Assembly: GCA_902810695.1 (NCBI GenBank)
Contig: CADDYV010000027.1
Span: 1 to 45,193 of the forward strand
Origin: Actinomycetota bacterium
GTDB lineage: Bacteria > Actinomycetota > Rubrobacteria > Rubrobacterales > Rubrobacteraceae
Direction: 5' to 3'
Length of the DNA: 45,193 nucleotides
Position numbers and translations under genes: made by a program. Shown piece after piece: positions 33,752-43,374 of this stretch; within the stretch, counting starts at the first letter, position 1, and each line of letters opens with the position of its first letter. The notes beneath the pieces were generated by a model that saw nothing but the letters and a program-made list of their open reading frames with translations, was not told the DNA's origin and made no database searches.

Positions 33752-36184
33752 CTATCCACTATGGTCCTCCTGTTCGAGCAGGTTCGTTTCGACCACGGGC
33801 CTGCCGCCGGCTTCGGGGACGCGGAACGTTTTGATCTCACACGGCGCGAAGTCAGCTTCGATCTTCCTGTCCCACTTTGTCAGGTGGATCCCGACTCGCG
33901 TGGCTCTCTTGGCGGTTTCGCGGCAGCGGAGGATGAGGTCGTCGCCATCTTCCGCGTTCTTTAGCACCTCGACCACCACGTTCTCGCTATCCACGGAGAG
34001 GAAGGAGTCTTTCTGCGGGAGATCACCGGCGTGAGAAGACTCGGCCAGAACTACGGGCTTCTGGTTTAGCTCCGCGGCGTGCTTTATGGTTCCGCTCTGC
34101 TCCCAGCCGCCTTCGTGGGCAAACAGCGCGTAGGTGAACTGCTGGATGCCCTGATCAATGAACGAGTAGAGGCGATCCGGCCGCGGCACGCACGGGTCGT
34201 GGTGGGCGTAGATAGGGCTGCGCAGGACGGTCAGGCCCACCTCGTGGCGATCCACGTCGAAGCCGTACTTGCCGTCGTTCAAGATGCTGAGACCGTAGGG
34301 CTCACCCACGCCGCGAGCTATACCGGAGATATCCACCCAGCTCTGTCCCGGCTGCTCCTCGCCGTTGGTCTCTCGCTCGATGTTGCCGAATGGGATATCG
34401 TAGGTGGCGCGGATAAAATCCAGGTTTACCGGGAACCTCAACTTCAAGATTTTGAACTGTTCCCGCCAGTCGAGCTTCACCTTCACATCTATCCGATCCA
34501 GCCCGGCGTAGACGGTGAAGTCCTGGACCATTCGCGAGGAGCCGTATACGCTCTGCACGCGCAATACCGCCTTGACGGGACCGCGCTCCACGAGCCCGAC
34601 GCTTTCGAGGGAGAACGTTCCAACCTCGTCATCGTACCGGACGACTCCGTGCGACCAGGTGTCGCTCGGATCCCCGAGAACGACTGGACGGGCAGCCGGT
34701 CCCGCGAGCACCTCGAACCGCTTCTCCCTGTCGTAGAGACTTGTGACAAATCCGGTCTCGGGATCTATCTCCACCCGGAAGCGTTCGTTCTCTGCCCAGG
34801 TGCCGTCGGCCCGGACGGGTGGCAGATCTTCTTCAGAAGGCCGGGACGCGACCCGGTAGACCCGGTAACCCATCGAGGGTACGTCTGCGACGAAGCTCAG
34901 GCGGTTCCTGCCTCGCGCAGTTGCCTGCGGTTGCACGGTTTGCATCGGGACCCGGCGATCCTCATCGTCCAGCAGGATGGCCGACTCTCCGAGACTTCCG
35001 ATTTCTAGTTCCACATTCATCCTGCTGGACCAGGAGTGCGGGTTGAAGATGACGATGGGTTTCGTGCCCTCGTCGTGCTCGATGCCGATGTTCCAGGAGA
35101 TGGACTGGACCGCGTTGTTCAGGGCGCGTCCGGCGATGGACCTCGCCTCACCGTAGAGGTCGCGGGCGTCCTCGTATGCGGCTTCGAGACTGGTCCCGGC
35201 GAGGATGTCGTGGAACTGGTTGAAGAGCACGTCCTTCCAGGCGCGGTCGAAGTCATCCGGGTAGGGCTGGCCGGTTAGCCTGCTGGCGATGGCCGAGAAT
35301 TTTTCTGCGGCAATCAGCATATTTTCGGCCCGGCGGTTCCACCGCTTGACACCGGAGTGAGCCGAGTAGCAGCCGACCGCGTGGTGCTGGAGATCGTCGT
35401 GGACCACCGGGAAGGGCAGTCCCTTTTTGATCATCTGCTCGAAGAATTTGTCCGGGGTGCTGAAAACTAGTTTGGGAAACTCCGGGTTTCCGTTTAGGCG
35501 CTGGATGCTCTCTATGTTTTCCTTCGTGGGACCGCCGCCGTGGTTCCCGACGCCGTAGAAGCACATCAGCTCATCCAAAGGTTCCTTGAGTTCGCCCGCG
35601 CATCGCTGCACGAACTTCTCCAGGTCGCCGTCCGGAGAGCAGTACTCGAACGGGATGCGGAAGGCCAGAACGCGCGAGCCATCGTCGGACTCCCACCAGA
35701 ACAGGGGGCCGGGAAGGCCCTTCTCGTGGGGCGCGGGGCGCATGAAAACGTAGAAGTCGAGGCCGCTTCCCTTGAGGATCTGGGGGAGCATCCCGTGATG
35801 CCCGAAGGAGTCCACGTTGTAGCCCACCCGTGCTGTTGTGCCGAACTTCTTCATGAAGTAGCGTTGTCCGTAGAGAGCCTGGCGGACGAAAGACTCGCCG
35901 CCGGGGATGTTGCAGTCTGGTTGGATCCACCACCCACCCACGATCTGCCAGCGTCCTTCTGCCACGCGCTGCCGTATCTCCCGGAACATTTCGGGGTCGT
36001 TGTTCTCCACCCACTCGTAGAAGGCGGCGGAGCTGCAAGTGAAAATAAAATCGTTGTACTCCTCGATCCGGTCCAGCGCCGAGCGGAAGGTGGCCTTGAC
36101 CTCCTGGAAGCCTTCCTGCCACTGCCAGAGCCAGACGGGATCCAGGTGGGCGTTCCCGATCATGTGCAGGGACTTGTCCTTCAT
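33752..36184 (-). CDS. Alpha-mannosidase, glycoside hydrolase family 38
   Basis: 810 residues. GH38 enzymes remove terminal alpha-mannose with retention and need zinc. The zinc site begins with HLDPVW (His13, Asp15), and the nucleophile Asp125 lies in GYNVDSFGHHGMLPQ. The middle helical and large C-terminal beta-sandwich domains are complete. No signal peptide is present, so it acts on oligosaccharides inside the cell. Its ATG overlaps the stop of the upstream metallo-hydrolase gene (ATGA). It is the last gene of the LacI-controlled glycan operon. Confidence 0.95.
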   Translation of the reverse strand: MKDKSLHMIGNAHLDPVWLWQWQEGFQEVKATFRSALDRIEEYNDFIFTCSSAAFYEWVENNDPEMFREIRQRVAEGRWQIVGGWWIQPDCNIPGGESFVRQALYGQRYFMKKFGTTARVGYNVDSFGHHGMLPQILKGSGLDFYVFMRPAPHEKGLPGPLFWWESDDGSRVLAFRIPFEYCSPDGDLEKFVQRCAGELKEPLDELMCFYGVGNHGGGPTKENIESIQRLNGNPEFPKLVFSTPDKFFEQMIKKGLPFPVVHDDLQHHAVGCYSAHSGVKRWNRRAENMLIAAEKFSAIASRLTGQPYPDDFDRAWKDVLFNQFHDILAGTSLEAAYEDARDLYGEARSIAGRALNNAVQSISWNIGIEHDEGTKPIVIFNPHSWSSRMNVELEIGSLGESAILLDDEDRRVPMQTVQPQATARGRNRLSFVADVPSMGYRVYRVASRPSEEDLPPVRADGTWAENERFRVEIDPETGFVTSLYDREKRFEVLAGPAARPVVLGDPSDTWSHGVVRYDDEVGTFSLESVGLVERGPVKAVLRVQSVYGSSRMVQDFTVYAGLDRIDVKVKLDWREQFKILKLRFPVNLDFIRATYDIPFGNIERETNGEEQPGQSWVDISGIARGVGEPYGLSILNDGKYGFDVDRHEVGLTVLRSPIYAHHDPCVPRPDRLYSFIDQGIQQFTYALFAHEGGWEQSGTIKHAAELNQKPVVLAESSHAGDLPQKDSFLSVDSENVVVEVLKNAEDGDDLILRCRETAKRATRVGIHLTKWDRKIEADFAPCEIKTFRVPEAGGRPVVETNLLEQEDHSG

Positions 36185-36906
36185 CCTCCTCTCCCGTTAC
36201 TCCTGTACGGGAACGGCTCGAACCAGGGATGGAAGTACACGCCAAGCTGCCGCCTCGCTTCTCTGAGCCTCGCGTTCGCATCGGGTATGAGCCGGGGCGG
36301 GCCGTGACCGATGGTCAGGAAGTCGAAGTCCATCACGAGCAGTTTGTCGAGCGTGTCGGACCACTCGTCGAGGTTCGAGCGTATCCGGGGATGATAGCCC
36401 CCCCAGAGCGCGTCGCCCGCGATCAGGATCTTCGAGCCTTCGATCTCCGCCCAAAACGATACCGAACCGGGAGTGTGCCCCGGCGTGTGGATGACGTGAA
36501 AGCGGTAACCGCCTGCCTCGAACTCGCCTTCGTCCTCAAGCCGACCATCCACCTCGACGGGAGGGAAAGGAAGTTCGTACAGAAACGATGCGGTCCGGTC
36601 CGTATCCCCGGTCTCGACCGGATCCCGGTCAGAGTCGTGCATGAACAGTTGCGCATCGCTCTCCTTGCGGAGTTGCGCCATCGCCGAGAGGTGATCCCAG
36701 TGGCCGTGGGTGGCTATCACCTGGCGGATGTCTTGGGGTCGGTAGCCCAGTTCGCTCAAGTTTTTCTTGAGCGCGGGGTAACCTTCTGTGCCGCCGCAGT
36801 CTATGAGCACAGGGTTGTCTCCCGCGATGAGGTACGCGCTCGCGTCCCACGGGTGGGAAACTTCTTCCCCCGATACCATGTAGAGCCCTCCAAGCAACCT
36901 GACCAT
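36181..36906 (-). CDS. Metallo-beta-lactamase-fold hydrolase
   Basis: 241 residues. A full dinuclear metal site is visible: THGHWDH (His67, His69, Asp71, His72), His144 in TPGHTPGS, Asp165 in AGDALWG and His201 in GHG. The fold includes glyoxalase II, lactonases and phosphodiesterases. Placed between a GH2 and a GH38 enzyme and overlapping the latter, it probably acts on a sugar derivative. A lactone made by the Gfo/Idh oxidoreductase of the same locus is one idea. It starts 44 bases after the GH2 stop. Confidence 0.88.
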   Translation of the reverse strand: MVRLLGGLYMVSGEEVSHPWDASAYLIAGDNPVLIDCGGTEGYPALKKNLSELGYRPQDIRQVIATHGHWDHLSAMAQLRKESDAQLFMHDSDRDPVETGDTDRTASFLYELPFPPVEVDGRLEDEGEFEAGGYRFHVIHTPGHTPGSVSFWAEIEGSKILIAGDALWGGYHPRIRSNLDEWSDTLDKLLVMDFDFLTIGHGPPRLIPDANARLREARRQLGVYFHPWFEPFPYRSNGRGG

Positions 36907-36950
36907 TCATCGCTCCTTCTTCCGAAACTCGTTTCCATCTCTGGATAAAA

Positions 36951-38933
36951 TCAACGCAGGAAGACCTGCTTGAGCGCCAGAGCCGCCGGCTTGAGATTTC
37001 CCTCGAAGTCAATAATCGAGTTGTTGGCCGGACACGGGAAGCAGTCGTGGCCCATCCAGGCCAGGAAACCGCCACTCCGGGGAAAGCGCCCTTTGCACGC
37101 GCGGGCCGCGATAGCGTAGGCCTCGGCCTGCTCTTCCTGAGTATGCTTCACGTATTGGCGCAACGCTATCTCCGGTTTCAGCCCTTCATAGCGGTGCCGG
37201 AGACGGTTCCACCGGGTCCACCAGGCCGAGGAGTGTCGCCAGAGTTCGGTGGTGGGCGGCCAGAGTTCTTCACCGCCCGAGTATTTCTCGATGGTTTCCA
37301 GGCTGGCGGCTCCGGGCATACCGACCTCCGAGCGGAAGAGTGCGTCATCTTTTTCCCAGTAATCCTTCCAGTCGTCAAAGTCCTCGAAGTCCGTCTCGCC
37401 GTATCCCCAGGGACCGTGAACCTCGTGGTGCAGCCCCCGGCCAAAGTCCTTTCGCGAGGCAGTGAAGCGCGGTCCGGTGGGGCTCGTCGGCACGAAGCGC
37501 CGCTCCGGGTCTTCTGCGGCCACCACGTCAGCCAGGGCACTGAGGCAGGGATGGCTCGCGGGAGCGGGTCTTCCGGCACCCGTCTTTTCGCCGTCGAGCC
37601 CGCCCTGCAGTTCGTTCCCCCCACACCAGAGAAGGAGCGAGACGTGCCGGCTTCTTCTGCGTATGCAGGAGCGGGCGATCTTGCACAGTTGCTGGATAAC
37701 CTCCGGGTCCTCGGGGGGCCAGTTCTCTATCCCGGAGGAGGACAGCGGAAACTCCTGCCAGACCATCAGACCGGCTGCGTCACACCTGCGGTAGAAGGTC
37801 TCCGTCTCCAGGAACGCCCCGCCCCACACCCGCAGCAGGTTGCAGCCGATGTCTCTGTAGTGCCCGATCAGCCGCTCATAATCGGCTTCGACAACATCCT
37901 GATAGGTCAGCGAGATCGGAGTCCAGTTGACTCCCTGCAGGAAGACCGGCTCGCCGTTGACCACGCACACCCAGGGCTCCGCGTCTTCGGGCGCTCCCTC
38001 GCACGCACGCCACTCTACCCGCTTGAACCCGACCTCCAGAGTCTTAGACCAGATCCGGCGGCCACTCTCATCAGCCGTCGCAACTTCGAGCCTGTAGAGC
38101 TTCTGAGGACCAATGTCGTTGGGCCACCAGGGTTCGACCGGGAGCCGCTCCACGCGCATCAGATTTTCGCCGGGCCGGAGTTCCTGCGTTTGCCTGCGCA
38201 AAATCTCTGCCCTATCGAGGATACAAACTTCCACGGTCAGGTTCCCTGCACCGGGCAAGAGGTTCGGGTCGAAGTCGAGAATCAGTTCCGCGGAGCCGGT
38301 GGCGTTGTCGTTTTCCAATCGTGTACGTACCGATCTCAGGCTCACGGCGTGCCGTGAGCCGGTCTCGATGGCTAGCTTGCCCCAGATCCCGACAGGCACC
38401 AGGCGCGGGCACCAGTCCCAACCGTAGTTGTAGCGGGGTTTGAAGTAGTAGGACTTTGAGGTGTAGCCGATCTGACCCTGCTCCTCCGGAGGAATGTCGA
38501 AGATGATGCTGAGCATGTTGTCCCGCTCGGTTGCGAGATGCCCGGTAAGCTCGATGGCGTGCGGCACCTGGGAACCACTGAATCTGGCGACTTCTTCGCG
38601 GTTGACGAGGATCCAACCCGAATAATCCAGCCTTTCTGCACAAAGGTAGAGTCTCTCCCCTTCCGGCAGGGAGCCGGCTGGCAGGATGGCGCTGAAATCC
38701 CAATGCCGGTGCTCGACCCACTCGCACTCTCGCGAGTTCAGGCCGACGTGCCAGTCCGGGAGGAGTCCGGCCCGCAGGAGGTTGCGTTGCACCGAACCTG
38801 GGACCGTGGCTTCGATGGGACCGACATCCGGCTGAAGCCCGACCCCAATCTCCATGCTCGTGTTCAGGCGCCAGGCGAAGGGTCTCCAGCCACGCAGGGT
38901 CCAGTCTAGAGATGTAAGGTCAACCGGGTTCAC
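36951..38933 (-). CDS. GH2 family beta-mannosidase-like glycoside hydrolase
   Basis: 660 residues from a GTG that overlaps the upstream permease stop (GTGA). An N-terminal jelly roll with PRYNYGWDWCPRLVPVGIW (167-185) resembles beta-mannosidases. Immunoglobulin-like and TIM-barrel domains follow. Likely acid/base Glu441 lies in WCGGNEL and nucleophile Glu536 in FRSEVGMP. No signal peptide. Shorter than the 800-900 residues usual for beta-mannosidase because the C-terminal domains are missing. Beta-glucosaminidase or beta-galactosidase activity is an alternative. The GH38 partner supports a mannose-containing substrate. Confidence 0.88.
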   Translation of the reverse strand: MNPVDLTSLDWTLRGWRPFAWRLNTSMEIGVGLQPDVGPIEATVPGSVQRNLLRAGLLPDWHVGLNSRECEWVEHRHWDFSAILPAGSLPEGERLYLCAERLDYSGWILVNREEVARFSGSQVPHAIELTGHLATERDNMLSIIFDIPPEEQGQIGYTSKSYYFKPRYNYGWDWCPRLVPVGIWGKLAIETGSRHAVSLRSVRTRLENDNATGSAELILDFDPNLLPGAGNLTVEVCILDRAEILRRQTQELRPGENLMRVERLPVEPWWPNDIGPQKLYRLEVATADESGRRIWSKTLEVGFKRVEWRACEGAPEDAEPWVCVVNGEPVFLQGVNWTPISLTYQDVVEADYERLIGHYRDIGCNLLRVWGGAFLETETFYRRCDAAGLMVWQEFPLSSSGIENWPPEDPEVIQQLCKIARSCIRRRSRHVSLLLWCGGNELQGGLDGEKTGAGRPAPASHPCLSALADVVAAEDPERRFVPTSPTGPRFTASRKDFGRGLHHEVHGPWGYGETDFEDFDDWKDYWEKDDALFRSEVGMPGAASLETIEKYSGGEELWPPTTELWRHSSAWWTRWNRLRHRYEGLKPEIALRQYVKHTQEEQAEAYAIAARACKGRFPRSGGFLAWMGHDCFPCPANNSIIDFEGNLKPAALALKQVFLR

Positions 38934-39790
38934 TCCTTCAGCGCCCCCACGGATATCCCCCCGATAATGCGTTTGGAGGCCGCGGCGAAGACGGCCAGGA
39001 TGGGGACAACGGAGATCAAGACCCCGACGTACTGCGCCCCGTAGTCCGTCCTGAACTGTCCCTTCGTCATCGCGACCATCACAGGGAGCGTCTGCTTCTC
39101 GTTGTCGAAGATGATGATCAGGGGTTCGAGGAAGCTGTTCCACTTGGATATGAACAGGAAGATGCCCAAAGTAGCCAGGGAGGGCACGAGCAGAGGCAAT
39201 ACTATGCGGTGGAAAATGTGCAATTCGCTAGCACCGTCAATGCGTGCAGACTCCAAAAGCTCGCGAGGAACAGCCGAGTCGCAGATCTGCTTGAGGAAGA
39301 AGATGCCGAAGGCGTTGGCGATGGAGGGCAGAATCAAGGGCCAGTAGGTGTTCAGGAGGTTGAGCATGGACATCTGCTTGAAGAAGCCGATGATCCCGAG
39401 CTGGCTGGGGATCATCATGGTCGCGATGACGAACCCGAACAAGAACCCGCGTCCCTTGAACGGGTACTTCGAGAACCCGTAGGCCGCCAGCGCGGAGAAA
39501 TACAGCGCCAGAACGGTAGAAGTAACCGTGATGTACAGGCTGTGCAGAAAGCCTTTCCAGACGTTGATCGTCCCGATCAGGCGGTGGTAGTTGTCGAGAA
39601 ACTGGTTCCCCGGCAGGAGGAGCAACTGGCTGGAGATTTCATCGCTGCCGTGTGTGGAGGCTATGAGCATGCTGTAGAAAGGCAGCAGGCAGATCGCCGC
39701 CAGCGAGACCAGCAATGCGTAGATGCCGATCCGGGTCGCATACGCGCCCTTCCGGCTCGGAATCTTGACCGTGGGCGTAGACCTTCGCAT
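38930..39790 (-). CDS. Sugar ABC transporter permease (MalG/UgpE type)
   Basis: 286 residues with six membrane helices and the EAA-like coupling loop ELLESARIDGASELHIF near residue 185. This class of inner-membrane subunit pairs with a MalF-type partner, encoded nine bases upstream. The stop is shared with the GH2 start. It imports oligosaccharide for the intracellular glycosidases downstream. Confidence 0.94.
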   Translation of the reverse strand: MRRSTPTVKIPSRKGAYATRIGIYALLVSLAAICLLPFYSMLIASTHGSDEISSQLLLLPGNQFLDNYHRLIGTINVWKGFLHSLYITVTSTVLALYFSALAAYGFSKYPFKGRGFLFGFVIATMMIPSQLGIIGFFKQMSMLNLLNTYWPLILPSIANAFGIFFLKQICDSAVPRELLESARIDGASELHIFHRIVLPLLVPSLATLGIFLFISKWNSFLEPLIIIFDNEKQTLPVMVAMTKGQFRTDYGAQYVGVLISVVPILAVFAAASKRIIGGISVGALKE

Positions 39791-39799
39791 CGGAAAACC

Positions 39800-40735
39800 T
39801 CACTCTTCCTGACGGGACCGGGCCAGTTTGAAGGCCAACAGGGAGAACACGGCGATGAGGATGAAGGTGGCGTACGCGATCGTGGCCGCATAGCTGTACT
39901 GGGACCGCTCGAACGCTGTCTGGTACAGGTACATGACCACGGTGAGCGTGGAGTTCTCGGGGCCGTTCTTGCTCAGCGTGAAGGGCACGTCGAAGATCTG
40001 CATCCCCCCGATGATCGAGGTGATGATGGTAAACAGGATGACGGGCCTGAGAAGGGGTATCGTCACCTTCAGAGCCACCTGCACGCCGTTGGCGCCGTCA
40101 ACCCGGGCGGCCTCCTGGATCTCGCTAGGGATGGATTGCAAGCCCGCGATGTAGAGGAGCATGTTGTACCCGAACCACTGCCACACCATGACGACCGCGA
40201 CCAGGACCTGCGACAGAAGCGGCCTGCCGAGCCAGTTGATCGGATGATCCACGATGTTGAGCGCCTCGAGCAGCTTGTTCACCGCCCCCGTCTGCCAGTC
40301 GAAGAGCAGGCTGAAGAGGACGCCTATGGTTACAGGGGTAACGATGTTCGGGAAGTAGAACACCGCACGGAAGAAGTGTTTGCCTCGGATGAACTTCTCG
40401 TTCAGGATCAGGGCCAGCGTCAGCGCCAGAAACAGCTGCGGCACGATGGACATGACCCAGATTACGAGCGTGTTCAGGAGAGACTTGTAAAAGAGGTGAT
40501 CCGAGAGCAGGCGCTCGTAATTGCGCAACCCCACGAAAGAGGGCGCGCTGAAGCCGTCCCAGTTCGAGAAGCTCAGGTAGAGCGAGTAGAGGATGGGATA
40601 GAGCTGGAAGGCGACGAAGATTACAAAGAACGGCAGGATGAAGTAGTAGCCGTGGATCGCCCAGTTGGATCTTGACGGGCGTGGGATCGCCTTCGACCTG
40701 AAGACCTTCTTCCGGAAACGGGCGACTACGGACAT
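39800..40735 (-). CDS. Sugar ABC transporter permease (MalF/UgpA type)
   Basis: 311 residues with six membrane helices and the coupling loop EIQEAARVDGANGVQV at about 201-216. It forms the channel with the MalG-type subunit encoded next. No ATPase gene is present in the locus, so a shared MsmK/UgpC-type ATPase encoded elsewhere is expected. It lies 34 bases downstream of the binding-protein gene. Confidence 0.94.
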   Translation of the reverse strand: MSVVARFRKKVFRSKAIPRPSRSNWAIHGYYFILPFFVIFVAFQLYPILYSLYLSFSNWDGFSAPSFVGLRNYERLLSDHLFYKSLLNTLVIWVMSIVPQLFLALTLALILNEKFIRGKHFFRAVFYFPNIVTPVTIGVLFSLLFDWQTGAVNKLLEALNIVDHPINWLGRPLLSQVLVAVVMVWQWFGYNMLLYIAGLQSIPSEIQEAARVDGANGVQVALKVTIPLLRPVILFTIITSIIGGMQIFDVPFTLSKNGPENSTLTVVMYLYQTAFERSQYSYAATIAYATFILIAVFSLLAFKLARSRQEE

Positions 40736-40769
40736 CGTAGTGCTCCGTTCGCTGCTGTGATCCCGCAGA

Positions 40770-42083
40770 TCACTTGACGGAGATCTCGGGATAGGTCGTC
40801 CGCACCTGCTCCTTCAGTGCCGCGAATGCCTTGCTGTTGGGCTGGTGGTTCGTGATCATGTCCGAGACGGCACTGATGAACATCGCCTGGATCTCTTTCT
40901 GATACTTGTCCGAGCGGCGCACCGGGATGTCCATCGCGATGGGGTAATACGTCTTCAGCACGTGCTGACCGCTGAGGAGCGGGACCTTGAACGTATCCAT
41001 GTTGCTCTTGTAGACCGACTGCAGCGCCGGCATGTTGAGCGTTTTCTTCAGGTTGTAGTTCTGCCACTCGGGGCTGGCGATGAACTTGAGGTACTGGTAG
41101 GCAAGCTCTTTGTTCTGAGACTTGCTGTAGATGGAGCTGTACCGTCCACCGTCGTAGTAGGCTTTGGGCGCCCTGGCGATGCCCCAGTTGTCGCCGGTCT
41201 TCTTGCGGTCTATGTTGAACCCCGCCCAGGAGGGCCAGGCGAACATGAGAACGCTGCCGTTGTTCCAGGCTGCACCCCACGCCGCGGAGAAGGCGTCCAG
41301 CTTGGCATCCACGTTGTTCGCGCGGATCCGGCGCATTACGTCGAGCGCCTGGTTCCACCTCGGGTCTATGTTCAGCTTCTTGTTGACGACCCAGGGCTGC
41401 ATGTGGTTCTGCTCGACCTCGAACACCGCGTTGTAGCTGTCGAGGAGGTGGACCTTACCCTTGCTGTCCTTGACGACCTTCTGGCCCAGTTCGATGATCT
41501 TGTCCCAGTCATCCACCTTGCCGTTGACTTCTTCCGGGTCGCCGGTGCCAATGAGCTTCTGTGCTATGTCGCGGCGATACCAGAACCCGCCCGGAGCGGA
41601 GTGGTCCACGATGGCGCGTATCGTGCCTTTCTGGTCCTTGGTGAAACCAGCAACGTAGGGCACGTAGTCCTTTATCAGCTTTTCTGCGCCCATCGCGGAA
41701 AGATCCTCCGCGAACGGGCTGTTGATGTACTTGCCCTGGTAGCTCAGATCCGTGTCGAAGATGTCGGGTGCGTCCTTACCGGTCTGGAGCGCCAGGCGCA
41801 TCTTCGTCTCGTACTGGTCGCCGGGGAAGACCTTCACTGCCACCTGGGTCTTCGGGTATTTCTTCATGAAGCGCCTGGCTGCGATCTTGACCTGGTCGAA
41901 GAACGTCCAGATGACCAGCTTGCCCCCCGGAACCGCCCCGCCCGCGTTGCCACCGCACGCCGTGACGAATGGCCCGGCTGCAGAAGCGATTCCCAGCGCA
42001 CCACCGAGCCTGAGGACCTGCCCGCGCGTGAGCACTCCGGGCGCAGAACGACGGTCGTCACCTCGTTTTCCGGTATCGGTCAT
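40770..42083 (-). CDS. Sugar-binding lipoprotein of the ABC transporter
   Basis: 437 residues. Twin basic N terminus (KRGDDRR), hydrophobic segment and lipobox VTACGG (Cys about 43), then a family-1 extracellular solute-binding fold (LVIWTFFDQVKIAARRFMKK, and FAWPSWAGFN and KFIASPEWQ later). It should capture the oligosaccharide for the two permeases. The start is an ATG with GGGGGAGAGGG upstream. The 116-base gap after lacI holds no palindrome like the lacI operator. Confidence 0.93.
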   Translation of the reverse strand: MTDTGKRGDDRRSAPGVLTRGQVLRLGGALGIASAAGPFVTACGGNAGGAVPGGKLVIWTFFDQVKIAARRFMKKYPKTQVAVKVFPGDQYETKMRLALQTGKDAPDIFDTDLSYQGKYINSPFAEDLSAMGAEKLIKDYVPYVAGFTKDQKGTIRAIVDHSAPGGFWYRRDIAQKLIGTGDPEEVNGKVDDWDKIIELGQKVVKDSKGKVHLLDSYNAVFEVEQNHMQPWVVNKKLNIDPRWNQALDVMRRIRANNVDAKLDAFSAAWGAAWNNGSVLMFAWPSWAGFNIDRKKTGDNWGIARAPKAYYDGGRYSSIYSKSQNKELAYQYLKFIASPEWQNYNLKKTLNMPALQSVYKSNMDTFKVPLLSGQHVLKTYYPIAMDIPVRRSDKYQKEIQAMFISAVSDMITNHQPNSKAFAALKEQVRTTYPEISVK

Positions 42084-42199
42084 TTTCCCTCTCCCCCACT
42101 ACATAGCCGACTACCAAATTTGCCTGTCTTGCGTCGAGCGCGATGGCCGACACCAGAGCCGACGCACTCGGTCTAAGCACCCTCGTTCGACCGGACCGC

Positions 42200-43222
42200 T
42201 CATACCGCCGCGCACGAGTCGCGGATCACGAGCTCCGGCTCCAGCACCTGCCTGCGAGGAGAACGCTCCTTGCCATCTATCAGGTCCAGGGTGGCACCCG
42301 CGAGCATGCTCCCGATCTGCTGCCAGGGCTGGCGCACGGTCGTGAGAGCCGGGGTGAGAAGGCTCGCGAAACTGCTGTCGTCGAAGCCCGCCACCGAGAT
42401 GTCCTCCGGCACCCGCAGCCCTGCTTCCCGGATCGCCTTTATCGCTCCCGCCGCGCTGCTGTCGTTGGATGCGAATACCGCAGTGAAGCCGCCCTTCTTC
42501 AGGACCTCTTCCATCGCCCGGTATCCGCCCTCGACCGTCCAGTCGGCCTCGAAGATCCAGCCTGACTCCATCGTCACTCCGGACTGCTGCATGGCTTCTT
42601 CGTATCCTCGCCTGCGCGGTGCGCTGGCCGCCATCGCGTCGGGACCGGAGATGTGGGCGATCTTCTCGTGCCCGATATCCCGCAGGTAGCTCACGACCCC
42701 TACCGCCCCGGAGAAGTTGTCCACGTCCACGGAACATATCTCGCTGCCTCCACCGTCATCTCCGAAGAGCACGACGGGGACGCCCGCCCGAACGATGGAG
42801 GAGACTTCATCATCGCCCCGCTTGCGGAAGCTAAGCATGATCAAACCATCAACCCGGCCCTTCTGAACGAGGCCCAGAAAGGAACTCTCCCCTTCGTAGT
42901 CGGGGATCATGTTGTAGAAGACGCAATCGTAGCCCCGGCTCACGGAGCTCTCCCCCACCCCCTGCAAGATGCCCGAGTAGAAGCTGTTGGAGATGTCATC
43001 GAGGACTACCCCGATCACCTGCGTGCGGTTCAGGGTCAGCCGCCGCGCGTTCTCGTTGGGGTGGTAGTTCAACTCACGCATGGCCCGGCGGAGCGCCTCC
43101 GCCGTCTGCTCTTTGACCCGCTGCCCATTCATATACCGCGAGGCCGTGCTCTTCGATGTCTTCGCCAGCCTCGCCACATCCCGAATGGTCGTGCTCTTCT
43201 GCTTTCGCTCCGCCGGACTCAC
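42200..43222 (-). CDS. LacI-family transcriptional regulator
   Basis: 340 residues from the GTG at 43222, which has AAGGGGAAAG about nine bases upstream. An alternative TTG at 43246 adds eight residues. The N-terminal helix-turn-helix (TIRDVARLAKTSKSTASRYMNG) and hinge (LNYHPNENARRL) precede a periplasmic-binding-protein-like effector domain. It should repress the downstream transporter and glycosidase genes until the imported sugar or a derivative binds. Its own promoter carries a perfect palindrome, so it is probably autoregulated and the operon may start here. Confidence 0.93.
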   Translation of the reverse strand: MSPAERKQKSTTIRDVARLAKTSKSTASRYMNGQRVKEQTAEALRRAMRELNYHPNENARRLTLNRTQVIGVVLDDISNSFYSGILQGVGESSVSRGYDCVFYNMIPDYEGESSFLGLVQKGRVDGLIMLSFRKRGDDEVSSIVRAGVPVVLFGDDGGGSEICSVDVDNFSGAVGVVSYLRDIGHEKIAHISGPDAMAASAPRRRGYEEAMQQSGVTMESGWIFEADWTVEGGYRAMEEVLKKGGFTAVFASNDSSAAGAIKAIREAGLRVPEDISVAGFDDSSFASLLTPALTTVRQPWQQIGSMLAGATLDLIDGKERSPRRQVLEPELVIRDSCAAV

Positions 43223-43248
43223 CGCCAGAACTTTCCCCTTCCCCAAGT

Positions 43249-43266
43249 TTTGGGACCGGTCCCAAA
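43249..43266. promoter_or_regulatory. LacI-type operator, 18-bp perfect palindrome
   Basis: TTTGGGACCGGTCCCAAA is a perfect palindrome with the central CG usual for LacI-family sites. It lies 27 bases upstream of the lacI start and overlaps the last bases of the -10 element, a position that blocks RNA polymerase. Confidence 0.8.
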
Positions 43267-43293
43267 TATATAGGTATGGCCTGTTCGAGTCAA
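43265..43293 (-). promoter_or_regulatory. Promoter of the lacI-sugar operon
   Basis: On the minus strand TTGACT (43293-43288) and TATATT (43270-43265) are separated by exactly 17 bases, close to the sigma-70-type consensus. The transcription start would fall inside the operator palindrome. Confidence 0.75.
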
Positions 43294-43374
43294 GGCCTGG
43301 TCTGGCGAAGCAGGAGTGGGAGCGAAACTTTCAAAAATAGCCGGGCTACAGGGCTGCTTTAGCGAACGGGAACG

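Noticed and set aside
38934-39143. Extension of the GH2 gene into the permease gene
   Set aside because: Charged, motif-free residues from the permease in another frame. GTGA overlap preferred.
39209-42176. Two long plus-strand frames opposite the sugar transporter genes
   Set aside because: Antisense shadows of genes with clear lipobox, helices and permease loops.
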